64,000 bases of DNA from Dendrolimus kikuchii (GCA_019925095.2 CM034392.1:15967387-16031386), one strand, 5' to 3'; shown: positions 53,066-63,661, counted from the stretch's first letter. The notes: generated from the sequence alone by a model not told the origin. Numbers and translations: made by a program.

Positions 53066-56000
53066 TTCTTGTAGGCGTGATGAGGTGGGGCGGGGGTCAG
53101 GGAGACCCGGTGAAACGGTTGCCCGCTGGCCGCCCGCCAGGTAGTAGGGGTCCCGAACCCGGACTAACCGGTCCCATGGAGGCTGCTACCCACCAACTGG
53201 CGCATAATCTTGGGGAGCATTGTCGTGCCGGTTGGTGACCGGACGTGGACCCGGCAATGCTCCCCGGGGAGGACCGGGGGCCCTTCCGTGCCCCGCATCA
53301 GCTAATCACATAACCTGCAGGTTTGTGTGGCCAAATCACTTTCCGCTTTATCCTCTTTACGCTGATATTGTCACACTTCCAACTCTCTTCTTAAATTTTC
53401 TTTTCAATGAGCCGTCAAAGAAATAATAAAAGTAACTCAGCGGACCTGACTTCCACACTTCGGGTGGATTTCTGCAACATCAGGGGCATACACGCCAATC
53501 TTAACGCCGTCCATCAACATCTCGAGACGACGAAGCCGGCCTTATTGTTTCTGACGGAGACGCAAATTTCCTCCCCTGCGGACACGTCATATCTAAACTA
53601 CCCCGGCTACAGTCTGGAACACAAATTCCTTCCAAAAGCCGGGGTTTGTTTGTTTGTTCGTGAGGATATTTGTTGTCGCCGTCTCCACGGCCTTGAAAAC
53701 AGGGACCTATCCACCTTGTGGGTACGGGTCGATTTCGGTGGTTCCACCCGAATTTACTCGTGCCTATATAGGTCCCACAGCAGAGAATGCGACAGGACTG
53801 AGATAGCTCATTTCTTCGGGCATGTCCAAGACGCGACCGACAGAGTTTTCGGGCAGTATCCTTCCGCAGAAATAATCATCCTTGGAGACTTTAACGCCCA
53901 CCATACCGAATGGTTGGGTTCTCCGAGGACTGATCTGCCAGGTACTACTGCCCGCGACTTTGCTCTCGCCTATGGTTTCACTCAATTGGTCACGGGATTT
54001 ACCCGTATACCGGACCGAGTGGACCACGAGCCCTCTTTGTTGGACCTTCTGCTGACCACACACCCAGAGAACTATCAAATCTTGGTCAGAGCTCCTCTGG
54101 GTTCTTCTGACCACTGTTTGGTATCCTCTGAAGTGCCCATTCTTTTTCCCCAACGGGCTAATCCCAATGGGAAAAGAAAGGTGTGGCGATATCGGTCAGC
54201 AGATTGGGATGGATTGCGCGAGTTCTACGCATCCTACCCATGGAGGCGGCTTTGTTTCTCCACGGATGATCCTGACACTTGTGCAGACTTAGTCGCCGAA
54301 GTGGTGTTACAGGGTATGGAATGTTACATTCCTAGCTCTGTAATTCCAATCGGGGGCTCAAGCCAGCCATGGTTCGATAAGCTGTGTGCTGAGGCTGTTA
54401 GGCAAAAGCAGGCAGCTTATCGGACCTGGAAGGCAGCTAAGCAATGTCAGGATCCGAAAACATCCGATCTAAAAAAGAAATACAATGCCGCCACCTGGTC
54501 CCTCAAAAAGCGGCTGGCAAGAGCAAAGTTTGAGCATATCGGCAGAATAGGCGAACGGCTTGCTCGCTATCCTTCTGGAACGCGAGCATTTTGGTCGCTC
54601 GCCAAAGCTGTCGAGGGCAATTTCTGTCGGCCGTCCTTTCCATCATTGCGCACAGCGGACGACCAACAGGCTCATACCGCAACAGATAAAGCCGAACTTC
54701 TGGGCAACATCTTTGCGGCCAATTCGACACTTGACGACGGGGGAGCAACCCCGCCTACTGTATCGCGGTGTGGGAGCTCTATGAAAGAGATTCGCTTTAC
54801 CCAAAAAGCGGTTCGTAGAGCTCTTAGCTGCCTCGACGTCAAGAAGTCGTCCGGGCCTGACGGTATACCTGCTATTGTGCTTAGGACATGCGCTCCAGAG
54901 CTTTCTCCAGTCCTGGCCCGTCTTTTTACACTTTCTTACACTACTAGCTGTGTCCCGTCTTCGTGGAAGGTTGCTCTTGTGCATCCTATCCCAAAAAAAG
55001 GTGATAGAACTGACCCGTCCAACTACCGGCCCATAGCGATTACTTCCTTATTCTCAAAGGTGATGGAGCGGATTATCAACGGACAACTTCTGGGTTACCT
55101 CGAAGATTCCCAGCTACTCAACGACCGGCAATATGGCTTCCGTCATGGTCGTTCCGCTGGGGATCTGTTGGTATACTTAACCCACCGTTGGGCAGAAGCC
55201 GTTGAGAGCAAGGGAGAAGCCTTGGCAGTCAGTCTTGACATTACTAAGGCCTTTGACCGGGTCTGGCATAGGGCACTTCTTACGAAGCTGCCATCGTACG
55301 GGATACCTGAGGGGCTTTGCAAGTGGCTATCCAGCTTTCTTGGTGGACGCAGCATCAAGGTCGCCGTCGACGGTTGCTGTTCTACCACCAAGCCTATCAA
55401 TGCTGGTGTGCCTCAAGGCTGTGTGCTGTCACCTACACTGTTCATCCTGCATATCAATGATCTGTTATCTATAGAGAACATTCATTGCTATGCGGATGAC
55501 AGTACAGGTGACGCTAGATATACCAGCCGGGCTAATGCCCCTCAGTCGCTAGTGGAAGAAAGTCGGGTCAGACTTGTGTCTGAAGTGGAGAACTCCCTGG
55601 AGCGAGTCTCCGAATGGGGACGACAAAATCTTGTCCAATTTAACCCCACGAAGACACAGGTCTGCGCATTCTCTGCAAAAAAGACCCCATTTGTCCCTGC
55701 GCCACAGTTTCAAGGAACACCCCTTACCATCTCCAACAGTATCGGGATTCTAGGCGTTGATATAACGAACGACGTGCAGTTTCGGGGTCATCTGGAAGGC
55801 AAGGCTAAACTTGCCTCAAAAAAGCTTGGTGTGCTAAACCGGTCTAAGCAGTATTTCACCCCGCGGCAAAGACTTGTGCTTTACAAAGCACAAGTTAGGC
55901 CGCATATGGAATACTGCTCGCACTTATGGGCTGGAGCACCAGCTTACCAGACTGACCCTCTCGACTCCATTCAGCGTCGCGCCGTTCGTATAGTCGACGA

Positions 56001-56460
56001 TCCCATACTAACAGGCGGTTTAGAATCGCTTAGCCTTCGGAGAGACTTTGCGTCCCTCTGCGTATTCTACCGCCTGTACAACGGAGAGTGTTCCGAGGAA
56101 CTGTTTGATTTGGTGCCAACGCCCCATTTTTACAACCGCACCGCTCGCCATCGGCGGGGTGTTCACCCCCATTTCCTGGAGCTCCCACGCTCAACTACGC
56201 AACGGTTCTCTAGAACGTTTATTCCGCGTACAACAATGATCTGGAGAGAACTCCCCGCCGAAGTTTTCCCTCTGCGCTACGACATGGGGTCATTTAAGAA
56301 GGGCGTTATAAAATTTCTTAGAGGCCGGCAACGCGTTGGCAACGCCCCTGGGCGACTTAATTCCACGCTTGACTTGGGATTCCCGGAGGATTCTCGGGAC
56401 ACGAAGTACTGCAGCATTAAAAAAAGAATGTAAGATATCGTTTAAGAGAAAACTATGTTA
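53066..56460 (+). mobile_element. CR1/L2-like LINE with one intact ORF
   Basis: A GC-rich 5' untranslated segment (53070-53406) contains an 11-bp inverted pair, GGGGAGCATTG at about 53211 and CAATGCTCCCC at about 53255. It leads into an uninterrupted 1008-residue ORF and a short 3' UTR ending near 56460-56490. It is inserted in LINE 'A' on the left. No target duplication was found, as is common for CR1-group elements. A small related C-terminal fragment lies at 62815-62985. No ORF1 is visible, so the copy may be 5'-truncated or the family may have one ORF. Confidence 0.85.
53407..56433 (+). CDS. LINE endonuclease-reverse transcriptase, intact 1008 residues
   Basis: ATG 53407 begins 'MSRQRNNKSNSADLTSTLRV'. 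An APE-type endonuclease occupies about residues 18-245, with 'FLTETQISS' (catalytic Glu), 'IIILGDFNAHHTEW', 'LLDLLLTT' and 'GSSDHCLVSSEV'. The reverse transcriptase follows at about 470-780, with 'SSGPDGIPAIVLR', 'PIPKKGDRTDPSNYRPIA', 'SLDITKAFDRVWH', 'AGVPQGCVLSPTLF' and the catalytic 'CYADDST'. The thumb and C-terminal domain contain 'QYFTPRQRLVLYKAQVRPHM' followed by 'EYCSHLW', and 'FSRTFIPRTTMIWRELPAEV', typical of CR1/L2-group elements. It nicks target DNA and copies its own RNA into it. The frame has no stop or frameshift, which indicates a young copy. Confidence 0.93.
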   Translation: MSRQRNNKSNSADLTSTLRVDFCNIRGIHANLNAVHQHLETTKPALLFLTETQISSPADTSYLNYPGYSLEHKFLPKAGVCLFVREDICCRRLHGLENRDLSTLWVRVDFGGSTRIYSCLYRSHSRECDRTEIAHFFGHVQDATDRVFGQYPSAEIIILGDFNAHHTEWLGSPRTDLPGTTARDFALAYGFTQLVTGFTRIPDRVDHEPSLLDLLLTTHPENYQILVRAPLGSSDHCLVSSEVPILFPQRANPNGKRKVWRYRSADWDGLREFYASYPWRRLCFSTDDPDTCADLVAEVVLQGMECYIPSSVIPIGGSSQPWFDKLCAEAVRQKQAAYRTWKAAKQCQDPKTSDLKKKYNAATWSLKKRLARAKFEHIGRIGERLARYPSGTRAFWSLAKAVEGNFCRPSFPSLRTADDQQAHTATDKAELLGNIFAANSTLDDGGATPPTVSRCGSSMKEIRFTQKAVRRALSCLDVKKSSGPDGIPAIVLRTCAPELSPVLARLFTLSYTTSCVPSSWKVALVHPIPKKGDRTDPSNYRPIAITSLFSKVMERIINGQLLGYLEDSQLLNDRQYGFRHGRSAGDLLVYLTHRWAEAVESKGEALAVSLDITKAFDRVWHRALLTKLPSYGIPEGLCKWLSSFLGGRSIKVAVDGCCSTTKPINAGVPQGCVLSPTLFILHINDLLSIENIHCYADDSTGDARYTSRANAPQSLVEESRVRLVSEVENSLERVSEWGRQNLVQFNPTKTQVCAFSAKKTPFVPAPQFQGTPLTISNSIGILGVDITNDVQFRGHLEGKAKLASKKLGVLNRSKQYFTPRQRLVLYKAQVRPHMEYCSHLWAGAPAYQTDPLDSIQRRAVRIVDDPILTGGLESLSLRRDFASLCVFYRLYNGECSEELFDLVPTPHFYNRTARHRRGVHPHFLELPRSTTQRFSRTFIPRTTMIWRELPAEVFPLRYDMGSFKKGVIKFLRGRQRVGNAPGRLNSTLDLGFPEDSRDTKYCSIKKRM

Positions 56461-56489
56461 GAATAAGATATTTTTATGTACCCGAACAA

Positions 56490-56800
56490 CTACAAACAGC
56501 TCCCGGGGAAATTCTCGCGGGATTCCTGGGATTAGAAAATCACACATTTTATTACATAAAATTTGCTATTGATCAGTAAAAAAAATACTTTGGAATTTGA
56601 CTTTTTCTTAATCTTCCCATTTTAAATTATTTATAGAAAAATTCCCGCGAGATTTCCAGGATAAAAAGTAGCGCAGATTTTGAGTCTAAGAATTTGCTGT
56701 CGAGCAGCGAAAACCGCATCGAAATCGACCCAGCAGTTTTTAAGTGAATCTCGAACAAACAGTTAACAGACAGTTAGACAAGAAATCTCAAAAAAATGCA
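56490..56800. repeat. Lepidopteran repeat fragments
   Basis: 'gctcccggggaaattctcgcgggattc' (56500) and 'cccgcgagatttccaggataaaaagtagc' (56642) are related GC-rich motifs in an AT-rich region. The following 'gaaatcgacccagcagtttt' then 'taagtgaa...cagacagttagacaag' is a style of repeat common in this window. The family is unassigned. Confidence 0.4.
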
Positions 56801-57079
56801 TCGTCTTCTCCACCGTTTATATAGAATATTTCAGTTGTTTTTTTAAATAGATTCAATATAAAGACACATTTGTGTTGTTGCAAGCCGATACATATTTTTT
56901 GCAGGTGTCTTATTACCCCTTTGAATTTGAGTGATCTATTGTTCGCACTAATCTTTTTGTTCACGCCGCCGTAAGACATCATAAAGCCATCTGTCCTCTG
57001 TTGGTATTTCATGCGAATTCTTGGAAGCCATTAAGCTGACCATTTAACGATTTCAAGACACAGTGTTGCTAGGAGGTCA

Positions 57080-57370
57080 TGTCTAATTTACAAATGGTTG
57101 AGGGTCGGTCAGTCGGGAAATGCGTCAGTCGTGTTCTGACTGCGAACGAGGCGTTACCTAGTGCTTTTTCGAAGCGAGTATGTTATAACGAAAACCATTG
57201 CGCGATTTATGTGATAACGATATTCTGCCCTACGGTTTGGTTTTGTTGTATTCAGCTGCACTTGTAATTACTGTGAATTACGTGTGTGTACTTCTAATAA
57301 ACTTTGTGATAATTCTAACGGTATTTTCGAATTTCCATCTTACAAATCCTCTACAAATTCGTAACAGTAT
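57080..57370 (+). repeat. Possible diverged LTR fragment
   Basis: The last 75 or so bases (57290-57366: 'taataaactttgtgataatt', 'ctaacggtatttt', ending 'cgtaacagtatta') match the 3' end of the LTR-like sequence at 62445-62811. The left border is unclear. Confidence 0.35.
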
Positions 57371-57599
57371 TAAGTACAGACTTCATTATCACATATTTTG
57401 TATAGGGTTATGAACCCTATATTGTTTATATTTTTAAGTCTCTTCTTTATAGTACGCCCTTTAGCCTGGTTATTTTTTACTTCCCGACTAATACGCCTAT
57501 TTTGGCATAGAATGTGCCATCGTAATTCCTACAGATCAAAACCCACGACCACAATTATAGGTTATGGCAATAGGCAGGCGGATCTTTTTCCGTCATGAA

Positions 57600-58084
57600 G
57601 ATCATAATTATATTATTGTCTAACGTTTAAAAAATTAATTAATTTTAATCCTTTTTATAGATTATTAGAACAACTACAATTAATTACCAAGTTATTCGTT
57701 GGTCCGTAGTCTGTAACACAGTATGCCCACTCCATAATGTAAGGGTATTATGCTCATTTAGAAGTTTGAAAAAAATGTGAAAATATAAATATTTAAAATA
57801 TGTGAAAAACGCCAAATTAGCTCACTTGGAGCGATATGAATCACGTACGTATATATATTTTTATAGCCTCAGAATTTGTAAATTTTAGGAAAAATACTTT
57901 TTTTCTTTTAAAATATACCAATTACTAATATTTTATAACTAGACATACGACAAAGCTGTAGGTATTCTATGAATCTCAATAAAACTTTTTCCATAGTAAT
58001 ATTATCATGGAAAAAGCATACAATTAAAAACTAAAAATAAAGTAAGTTATAAAATTAAATAGTACAAGCGATTATAGACTGTGT
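57600..58084. other. AT-rich non-coding stretch, nothing recognised
   Basis: No credible frame. A local pair 'aactttttccatagtaat' / 'attatcatggaaaaag' (57987-58017) is a weak inverted repeat. Confidence 0.45.
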
Positions 58085-58140
58085 AACAAACCGCTGCCAG
58101 ATGGGAGCGTGCCCAGAAGGCTGGCTGCATTGCCGCGCTG
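58085..58140 (-). pseudogene. 3' end of minus-strand LINE 'B', separated by an insertion
   Basis: The minus strand encodes the final 'NAASLLGTLPSGS' of the LINE whose body is at 59134-60071. TGCCGCGCTG at 58131-58140 is repeated at 59134-59143. Confidence 0.75.
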
Positions 58141-59133
58141 TCCGTACAGGGCCTTTTTCCTCGTTATTTGTAATAAGGAGGTTGGGGCCTCGAGGTTTTA
58201 CCTCTTTACCCCGGCTGCAACTCAGTGGGCAACTACCCACCGGTAATTGGGTTTGGAGCTGCTGGAGTCTTCTCCCCAGGGCGATGACTTCGCAGCAGCT
58301 CTCGTTGGCCAATCTTCGGCGTTCGGTGGCCTTCGCGGGCTTTCCGCTGGCTACTTCCGCGGCTTAGTTGCCCATTCATTTGCGAACGGTGGCCATCTCG
58401 GGCTTTAGGTGGCCATTTGTGGCTTATGGTGGGTGGCATGTCAGCAGCTTTGTGGATTTTGCGACCTCACGCCATCGCCCTGATTAGGTGAGCATATGAG
58501 ATCACGAGGAGTCGGCATCCAGGTGCGTTGATGGTCTGGTGGCCGTGCGTGTAGTGGGGCAATTCCGTGGAGTGACGTGTGGCCGTCGTTGTCGGCGCGG
58601 TCAAAAATTCGCCGCGCCATCTTCGCCACAAACTCCTCAACACTGGGTATGCCCACATCGCGAGCAACAACGTCGTTCCTGACATACCGACCCGCTCCTG
58701 TACACACTCGCAGGGCGATGTTTTGTCGAGCCTGTATTTGAGATCTTCGGGTAATCGAGCACAGCGCGTACCGACCCGTAGCCGCATATGTGAGCTTCGA
58801 GCGGAGATAAGTCTTATAGACCCCGATCTTCGTTCTCAGAGGCAGTTTGGAGTCGAGAACAGGCCGGAGCAGAGCGCCAGCGGCTCGCGTTTCATTTATG
58901 ACGCGTTCTGCCTGCAGACACATGCTCAGCGACCTGTCTATATGCACTACGAGGTATTTGTCCGAGGTCTGCCACTCGATCTTCTGACCACGAAGCTTCA
59001 ACGGTTCCGGTTTGTAGCATCGGCGGATGACTAGTAGAGAGGCCGTCTTCCCCACATTGACGGCCATACGCCACTTGTCAAGCCACACCGGAAGCTTATC
59101 CAATACGCGTTACATACGTCGGGCAGCCATATC
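58141..59133 (-). mobile_element. Jockey-clade LINE fragment inserted into LINE 'B'
   Basis: The minus-strand ORF 59103-58441 reads 'WLDKWRMAVNVGKTASLLVI', 'PLKLRGQKIEWQTSDKYLVV' followed by 'HIDRSL', 'SKLPLRTKIGVYKTYLRSKL' followed by 'TYA', 'IQARQNIALRVCTGAGRYVR' and 'VEEFVAKMARRIFDRA'. This is the post-catalytic part of a jockey-clade reverse transcriptase. A 10-bp duplication TGCCGCGCTG (58131-58140, 59134-59143) flanks it. It is 5'-truncated and lacks the YADD motif. The uninterrupted homologous locus in the copy at 25914-26182 confirms the borders. Confidence 0.88.
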
Positions 59134-60071
59134 TGCCGCGCTGTATTGCGATGCTTATTTGTTAGGCGAAATATGAGCCAGCCTTCTGATCACAGGTGGC
59201 ATCAAAGAGTTTCTTGTAAATCTCTTTGAAGAAACTCTTTGCCGATGGACCCCACGGACCTAATGTTTCAACTCCAAATGGCACAAATATGTAACCCTTT
59301 CTTAAGGTTTCATATTTGAGCCGTTTGAGAGCTTCAGCTTTTGAAGCAGCGTTGCCAGCCTCTAACTCAGCCATTGGAAGATGTGACGGTGCTAGAGTGT
59401 CTACATAGTCGCGTCCCAAACAAGCGGCCATCCCATCTTCTAAGGAATAAGGACATATTATCGGGCCTCATGCCATCGTCGCGAACCAAGCCATTCGGTT
59501 CTAATACGGCCGGTACACCGACGCTGACAAGAGCCCGGCGGATGATGTCATTGAGGTTGGCATGGCGAGATCTTCAACTAACACTATCTAAAAATGCTAA
59601 TCCGTGGTGTCCATACGGGTCTACCATACTCCCACACTGGCAACGATGGGGTACACAACATGGAGCCCCTAAGCGAAGGCTCGCAGCTAACCGAAAATTA
59701 GAATGATCTAGGATAGTACCTGTATTCAAGGATGGGTGTGCCTGCAACCATTGTCCAGACTCTCAAGTAGCAACGGCCAAAAGGCGAGCGCGCTCTGTGG
59801 AACTGGAACACGTTTATAGACTTTCCCGTGTCAGTTCGCAGAGCGGCTCGTCCCATGATCGTTGGGAAGCTGGAATAGTGGGCAGGATAGAGTTAGGGCA
59901 GGCCATTGTCCAGGCTCTTTTGGCATCGGCCAAATATGGAATTTCAAAATCTAAATTGCTTTTTTCTAAAAATTTTAATACCAAATCACTTTTACTATAA
60001 ACCGATGATAAAAAAGCCGGTAGAGCAACACTGGAAATTTTGCGGACGCCTAGGCCACCTAGCCTTATCAA
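59134..60071 (-). pseudogene. C-terminal part of LINE 'B' (VETLGPWG family)
   Basis: Minus strand. Segment 60071-59814 reads 'MIRLGGLGVRKISSVALPAF' followed by 'LSSVYSKSDL'. Segment 59431-59162 reads 'ALKRLKYETLRKGYIFVPFG' followed by 'VETLGPWGPSAKSFFKEI'. Between them the frame is lost, and it is cut at 59143 by the jockey fragment. The combination is a C-terminal domain found after the reverse transcriptase in a group of animal LINEs; I do not assign the clade. It has no catalytic motif left. Confidence 0.75.
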
Positions 60072-60074
60072 AAT

Positions 60075-60910
60075 ATACCTAGATCAAGTAAAAATAAATA
60101 TTTAATATAGAAACTGAGTCAGGGTAAAGTTTATTACATAAATTGTCATTTTATAGAGCTTTGTCATCTTTGCGTTTACTCTGAACTTCGGAATCCGAGC
60201 CATTTTCCTACTTTTTCTTGTATTGGCGCGGTCTGTGGCATCCCAAACTGTTTAACTCATTGGTAAGCATATCATTACTCACAAGATCAAGCCAGCACTT
60301 TCAAGAGCATGAATTAGAAAGACACTATTGCGTTACGAATATCTTTCTCAGTCTGGTGTTAAGATTAATCTGGAAATTAATGTTATTTCAGTTCAATAGA
60401 GGCTGTTGAAAGCTGAACCGAACATATTATAGATTTTAGCAGTAATTTAGAAATAGGGTAAAAAGTTAGGAGTATGTAGGTACGTATTAGCGCTTTACTG
60501 TGCAAGATAATTTATGACGTCTTTTCTTCATGAGTTGGCTGAAACTTATCAAATTTTCAATAACACTTGCGTCGGCAGAATGATAAATGATTTAAAAGGC
60601 TTTTAAGGTGGAGAACCTACCCAATCATATACGCGATCTTAAATCATTTTAAACACTTTATCGCCTATTATTATAACAATACTGTAGGTATTGTATATCA
60701 ACTTCTAATACTTATAAACTAATATTAAATTAAATAGTTAGGCTGTTCAAAAAAATCATGTTATTCAAAGCAATTTTCGTTCAGTGTCTTCAAAGTTAAA
60801 TATGTGTATTTAACTTATAAAATACTTTAAGTATATGAATGTAAGTTATTTAGTATCTAATGTTTTAAGCACCACCTGCTTCACCAGATTAGTTTAAAAT
60901 ATTTTATTTA
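60075..60910. other. AT-rich non-coding stretch, nothing recognised
   Basis: Only accidental short frames are present. Confidence 0.45.
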
Positions 60911-60914
60911 AGTT

Positions 60915-61045
60915 AGCTTGCCTGGAAGAGATTGATTTAAGCAATAAGGTCGCCTATTGTTTTTACCATACTAATATTGTAATCGTACATTTTTTATAAT
61001 TGTTTATTTGGTGAGCAATAAGGTGTTATCTACTCTACTATACTT
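60915..61045 (+). repeat. LINE 3' end fragment, diverged
   Basis: 'gcctggaagagattgattta' then 'agcaataaggtcgcctattg' and '...gcaataaggtgttatctactctac' is a diverged copy of the 3' end seen at 15483-15612 and 26562-26705. Confidence 0.65.
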
Positions 61046-61544
61046 ACCTGATATTATTCAAAATTTTCAATCTAATACCTAAAAACATATAGTGGCGGGG
61101 ATATAATTTCTAGAGTTAACCATTTTGGCAAAACCGGATATTAGATAATCCTCTACATCTGTCTGTCTATATCACAGTCATTTTTCTCAGAAACTATTAA
61201 GCCTACATAAATTAAATTTATCAAGAAGACGCGTGTATGGCTCTACAAAGTCATGTGGTACTACAGGCAAAAATATAAATTTGGAGGCGGCTGCCACACA
61301 CGTAACTAGGGGATTAAAAACATTTTCTTCAGTGTGCTACAGTATCGTACGGGGTATCTCTGTTAGATCTTTAAAAAACATAACGATTTTAGTAATGACT
61401 TTTTATTGGGGCAAAAACAAGTGGCGAGATATTAACTCCTAAAATAGTGAAAATTGCGTCAACCGAGTCTAACTTTTAAACTATAAGTGTGTTGAGATGT
61501 GGGATATTTTCTATAAAATGCTTTTTATAACTTCTTTTTTATAG

Positions 61545-61830
61545 CACAGCTGGCAAACAGTTAGACAGCCCATCTAATGGAAAGTGGTTACCGTCGCTCG
61601 CTTATAGACGTTTCTAATATCAGGGCCGAAGCCAACGCGTTACCAGCCTTCAGAGTGGGACGGGGGGGGGGGGGGAGGGGGATGGAATAGGAGGTATGGG
61701 ATAACGGGAATGGAATTGGAGGAGCAGCAAGTGGTGGGTCGGAGTTCTCACTCATCGCATGAAACCGTTTCATGCCGATGTTATGTGAGAGCGTGGTGTA
61801 CACCTATCGAGCCGGCCCTTCTTCTGATTT
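61545..61830 (+). repeat. SINE-like repeat, second subfamily, with poly-G run
   Basis: It starts 'cacagctggcaaacagttag', then the 'aatggaaagtggttaccgtcgc' core, 'gaagccaacgcgttaccagc', a pure G run (about 61661-61674) and a purine-rich stretch, and ends 'ctcatcgcatgaaaccgttt...gagccggcccttcttctg'. It matches 23825-24175. Confidence 0.7.
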
Positions 61831-62129
61831 CCTACCCCTAGGCCCTATCCACCTATTAATTTTATAAAAACAATTATTAAGTTATAACAATATTTTGATT
61901 TCTGAAGACCTGTCTTATTATAATATACGCATATGTGTACATTTACACAGCTACCTCTAATATTTCATTTATTTTGCACGATTTCCTACCATTGGGTACC
62001 CAATGGCATAGAGATACACCTTCCTGCCTAATTTCATGTATATAATAAACCCAGTAATTTATTTGAAAAATGGCTGTGATGTACATAGACAGACGGTTTC
62101 TTCTTCTGTGACAATTTTCACTTCTTTTA

Positions 62130-62240
62130 TAGCTGGAGTACAGCAGACAGACAGACAGCCCATCTGATGGAAAGCGGTTACTGTCGTCTATGGACGTTTG
62201 CAATAGCAGAGATCTCACAAACGCGCTGCCGGTCTCGAAA
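62130..62240 (+). repeat. SINE-like repeat, 5' half only
   Basis: 'agctggagtacagcagacag' then 'acagacagcccatctgatgg' and 'aaagcggttactgtcgtcta'. The 3' part is missing. Confidence 0.65.
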
Positions 62241-62444
62241 AATTTTATGACACCAGTTTTAAAAATTATTACACATATCGTATTGTATATTGTATTGTTA
62301 CAAGTTGGGCCAAATACAATACTTGTATTTATTACCTGCCGCAGCTTGCATACTGATAACGTTGAAACTATTTTATGACTATATTCTTTTGATTTCTTTG
62401 TGTTTAAAATTTGCTATTAGACAATAGCCTATTGTTAATGTACT

Positions 62445-62811
62445 TGTTAATGGCCATTCGCAGGCATAATTATGCAGGTGTACAGAATTATGTTTCCTGG
62501 GAAGAGCGCCGACAGTGGCCAGGTGTGGTTCTTGGAAATCATTGTTTACACGGTCGTGACATATTGTAAGCTGAGTATAAAGGAATGTCCGAACGGAGAG
62601 ATCGGCAGTCGAACGACGATTACAATACAAGCAAGACGTGTGCATTCGACAAGCGATATAGTGACGGACTTTGCGCGTGTTATTGATCGTGCAGATTGTA
62701 ATAAGTAGTGTCTAGTTTTATTTCTAGCTGTTTTATACGTGTTTGAATAGTTCTAATAAACTCTATAGTAATTCCAACGGCATTTTAATTTAGAGTCCCA
62801 CACTCGTAACA
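62445..62811 (+). repeat. Probable solo LTR with TATA box and poly(A) signal
   Basis: The 367-bp block starts TGTTAA and ends GTAACA (inverted TGTTA/TAACA termini). A TATA-like GAGTATAAAGG lies at about 62573-62583. AATAAA at 62756-62761 lies 50 bases from the end. Flanks GTACT (62440-62444) and GTATT (62812-62816) are similar but not identical. No internal retroelement sequence adjoins it. A diverged 3' portion lies at 57290-57366. Confidence 0.45.
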
Positions 62812-62814
62812 GTA

Positions 62815-62985
62815 TTATATTGTAGCGCTGTGGGAAACTCACGACCGGGAGCTCATTCTAAATCCTCATGGTACGCAAGAGAAACGTTCTAGAGAACCGT
62901 TGCGTACAAGAGCAAAGCGACTCAAGGAAATGGGGATGAACGCCCAGCGCATGGCATGCGGTGCGGTGATAAAAAGAAGAAGAAG
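62815..62985 (-). pseudogene. Fragment of a CR1/L2-like LINE C-terminus
   Basis: The minus strand reads 'ALGVHPHFLESLCSCTQRFS' and 'RTFLLRT', matching residues near the C-terminus of the 1008-residue ORF at 53407-56433 ('GVHPHFLELPRS...QRFSRTFIPRT'). It contains a stop and is only about 150 bp long. Confidence 0.75.
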
Positions 62986-63424
62986 AAGGCACCAGTGCGA
63001 ACGGAATCATTTCTAGATAGATGTTCTTTTGAGATCGTAGATGGACGTAATATTGATATTAGATGGAATAACCAAATTGAATAAATTTGATTGAAAGGTA
63101 CAGAACTGAAAGGATACGACGTCATTCAATGACATCGAACTATTTAAGTTTATATTTATATGGATCACTTTGGTTGATTCATCCAAATTGAAAGACATAA
63201 TTGATTCGTCTAATATCAATTCAGATGTTGTTAACCCGGGAATGTAATCAGACATTTTAAATAAACATAATATTATACTGTTTGTTTATTATGATTGAAT
63301 TGTGATATCTGCAAACATTTCTTACCAATTCTTGATTTCCCTGGAGATGTTTATTGATAAGTTAAATATGTGGCGTTTTTATTGTTACCATCAATCACCT
63401 ATTTTAATTCTGATCCTTATATAA

Positions 63425-63660
63425 AGTTTTGCCAGGTGGTCCTACCTTTTTGCCCGGCTGGATGACTACCACCCCTGGTTTAGAGTATGCCACCATAGCA
63501 ACCTTGACTTGTGTTCCGGCATTAGTGACCAGGTTCCAGTCTCCCTTAAGAGAGCAGCAGCGCATTTGTAGCACCTTTAGTGTTGCAAATGTCCATAGGC
63601 GATGGTAATCGCTTTCCATGAAGTGGTTCGTCTGCCTATCTGCTGAACTCATGCAATAAA
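63425..63660 (-). repeat. SINE-like lepidopteran repeat, reverse orientation
   Basis: The reverse complement reads 'gcatgagttcagcagatagg', 'atggaaagcgattaccatcg', 'cctatggacatttgcaacac', 'gggagactggaacctggtca' and 'ctaatgccggaacacaagtc'. It is a full-length companion of 6527-6742. Confidence 0.7.
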
Positions 63661-63661
63661 T

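Noticed and set aside
53764..55400. Minus-strand ORFs of 80-129 codons opposite the CR1-like LINE
   Set aside because: They are antisense shadows of the intact 1008-residue ORF.
58579..59034. 151-codon plus-strand ORF opposite the jockey fragment
   Set aside because: It is the antisense of the recognisable minus-strand reverse transcriptase segment.
63013..63255. 80-codon minus-strand ORF (MSDYIPGLTTSELILDES...)
   Set aside because: No recognisable domain, low-complexity Asn/Ile-rich sequence and surrounding repeats; probably accidental.
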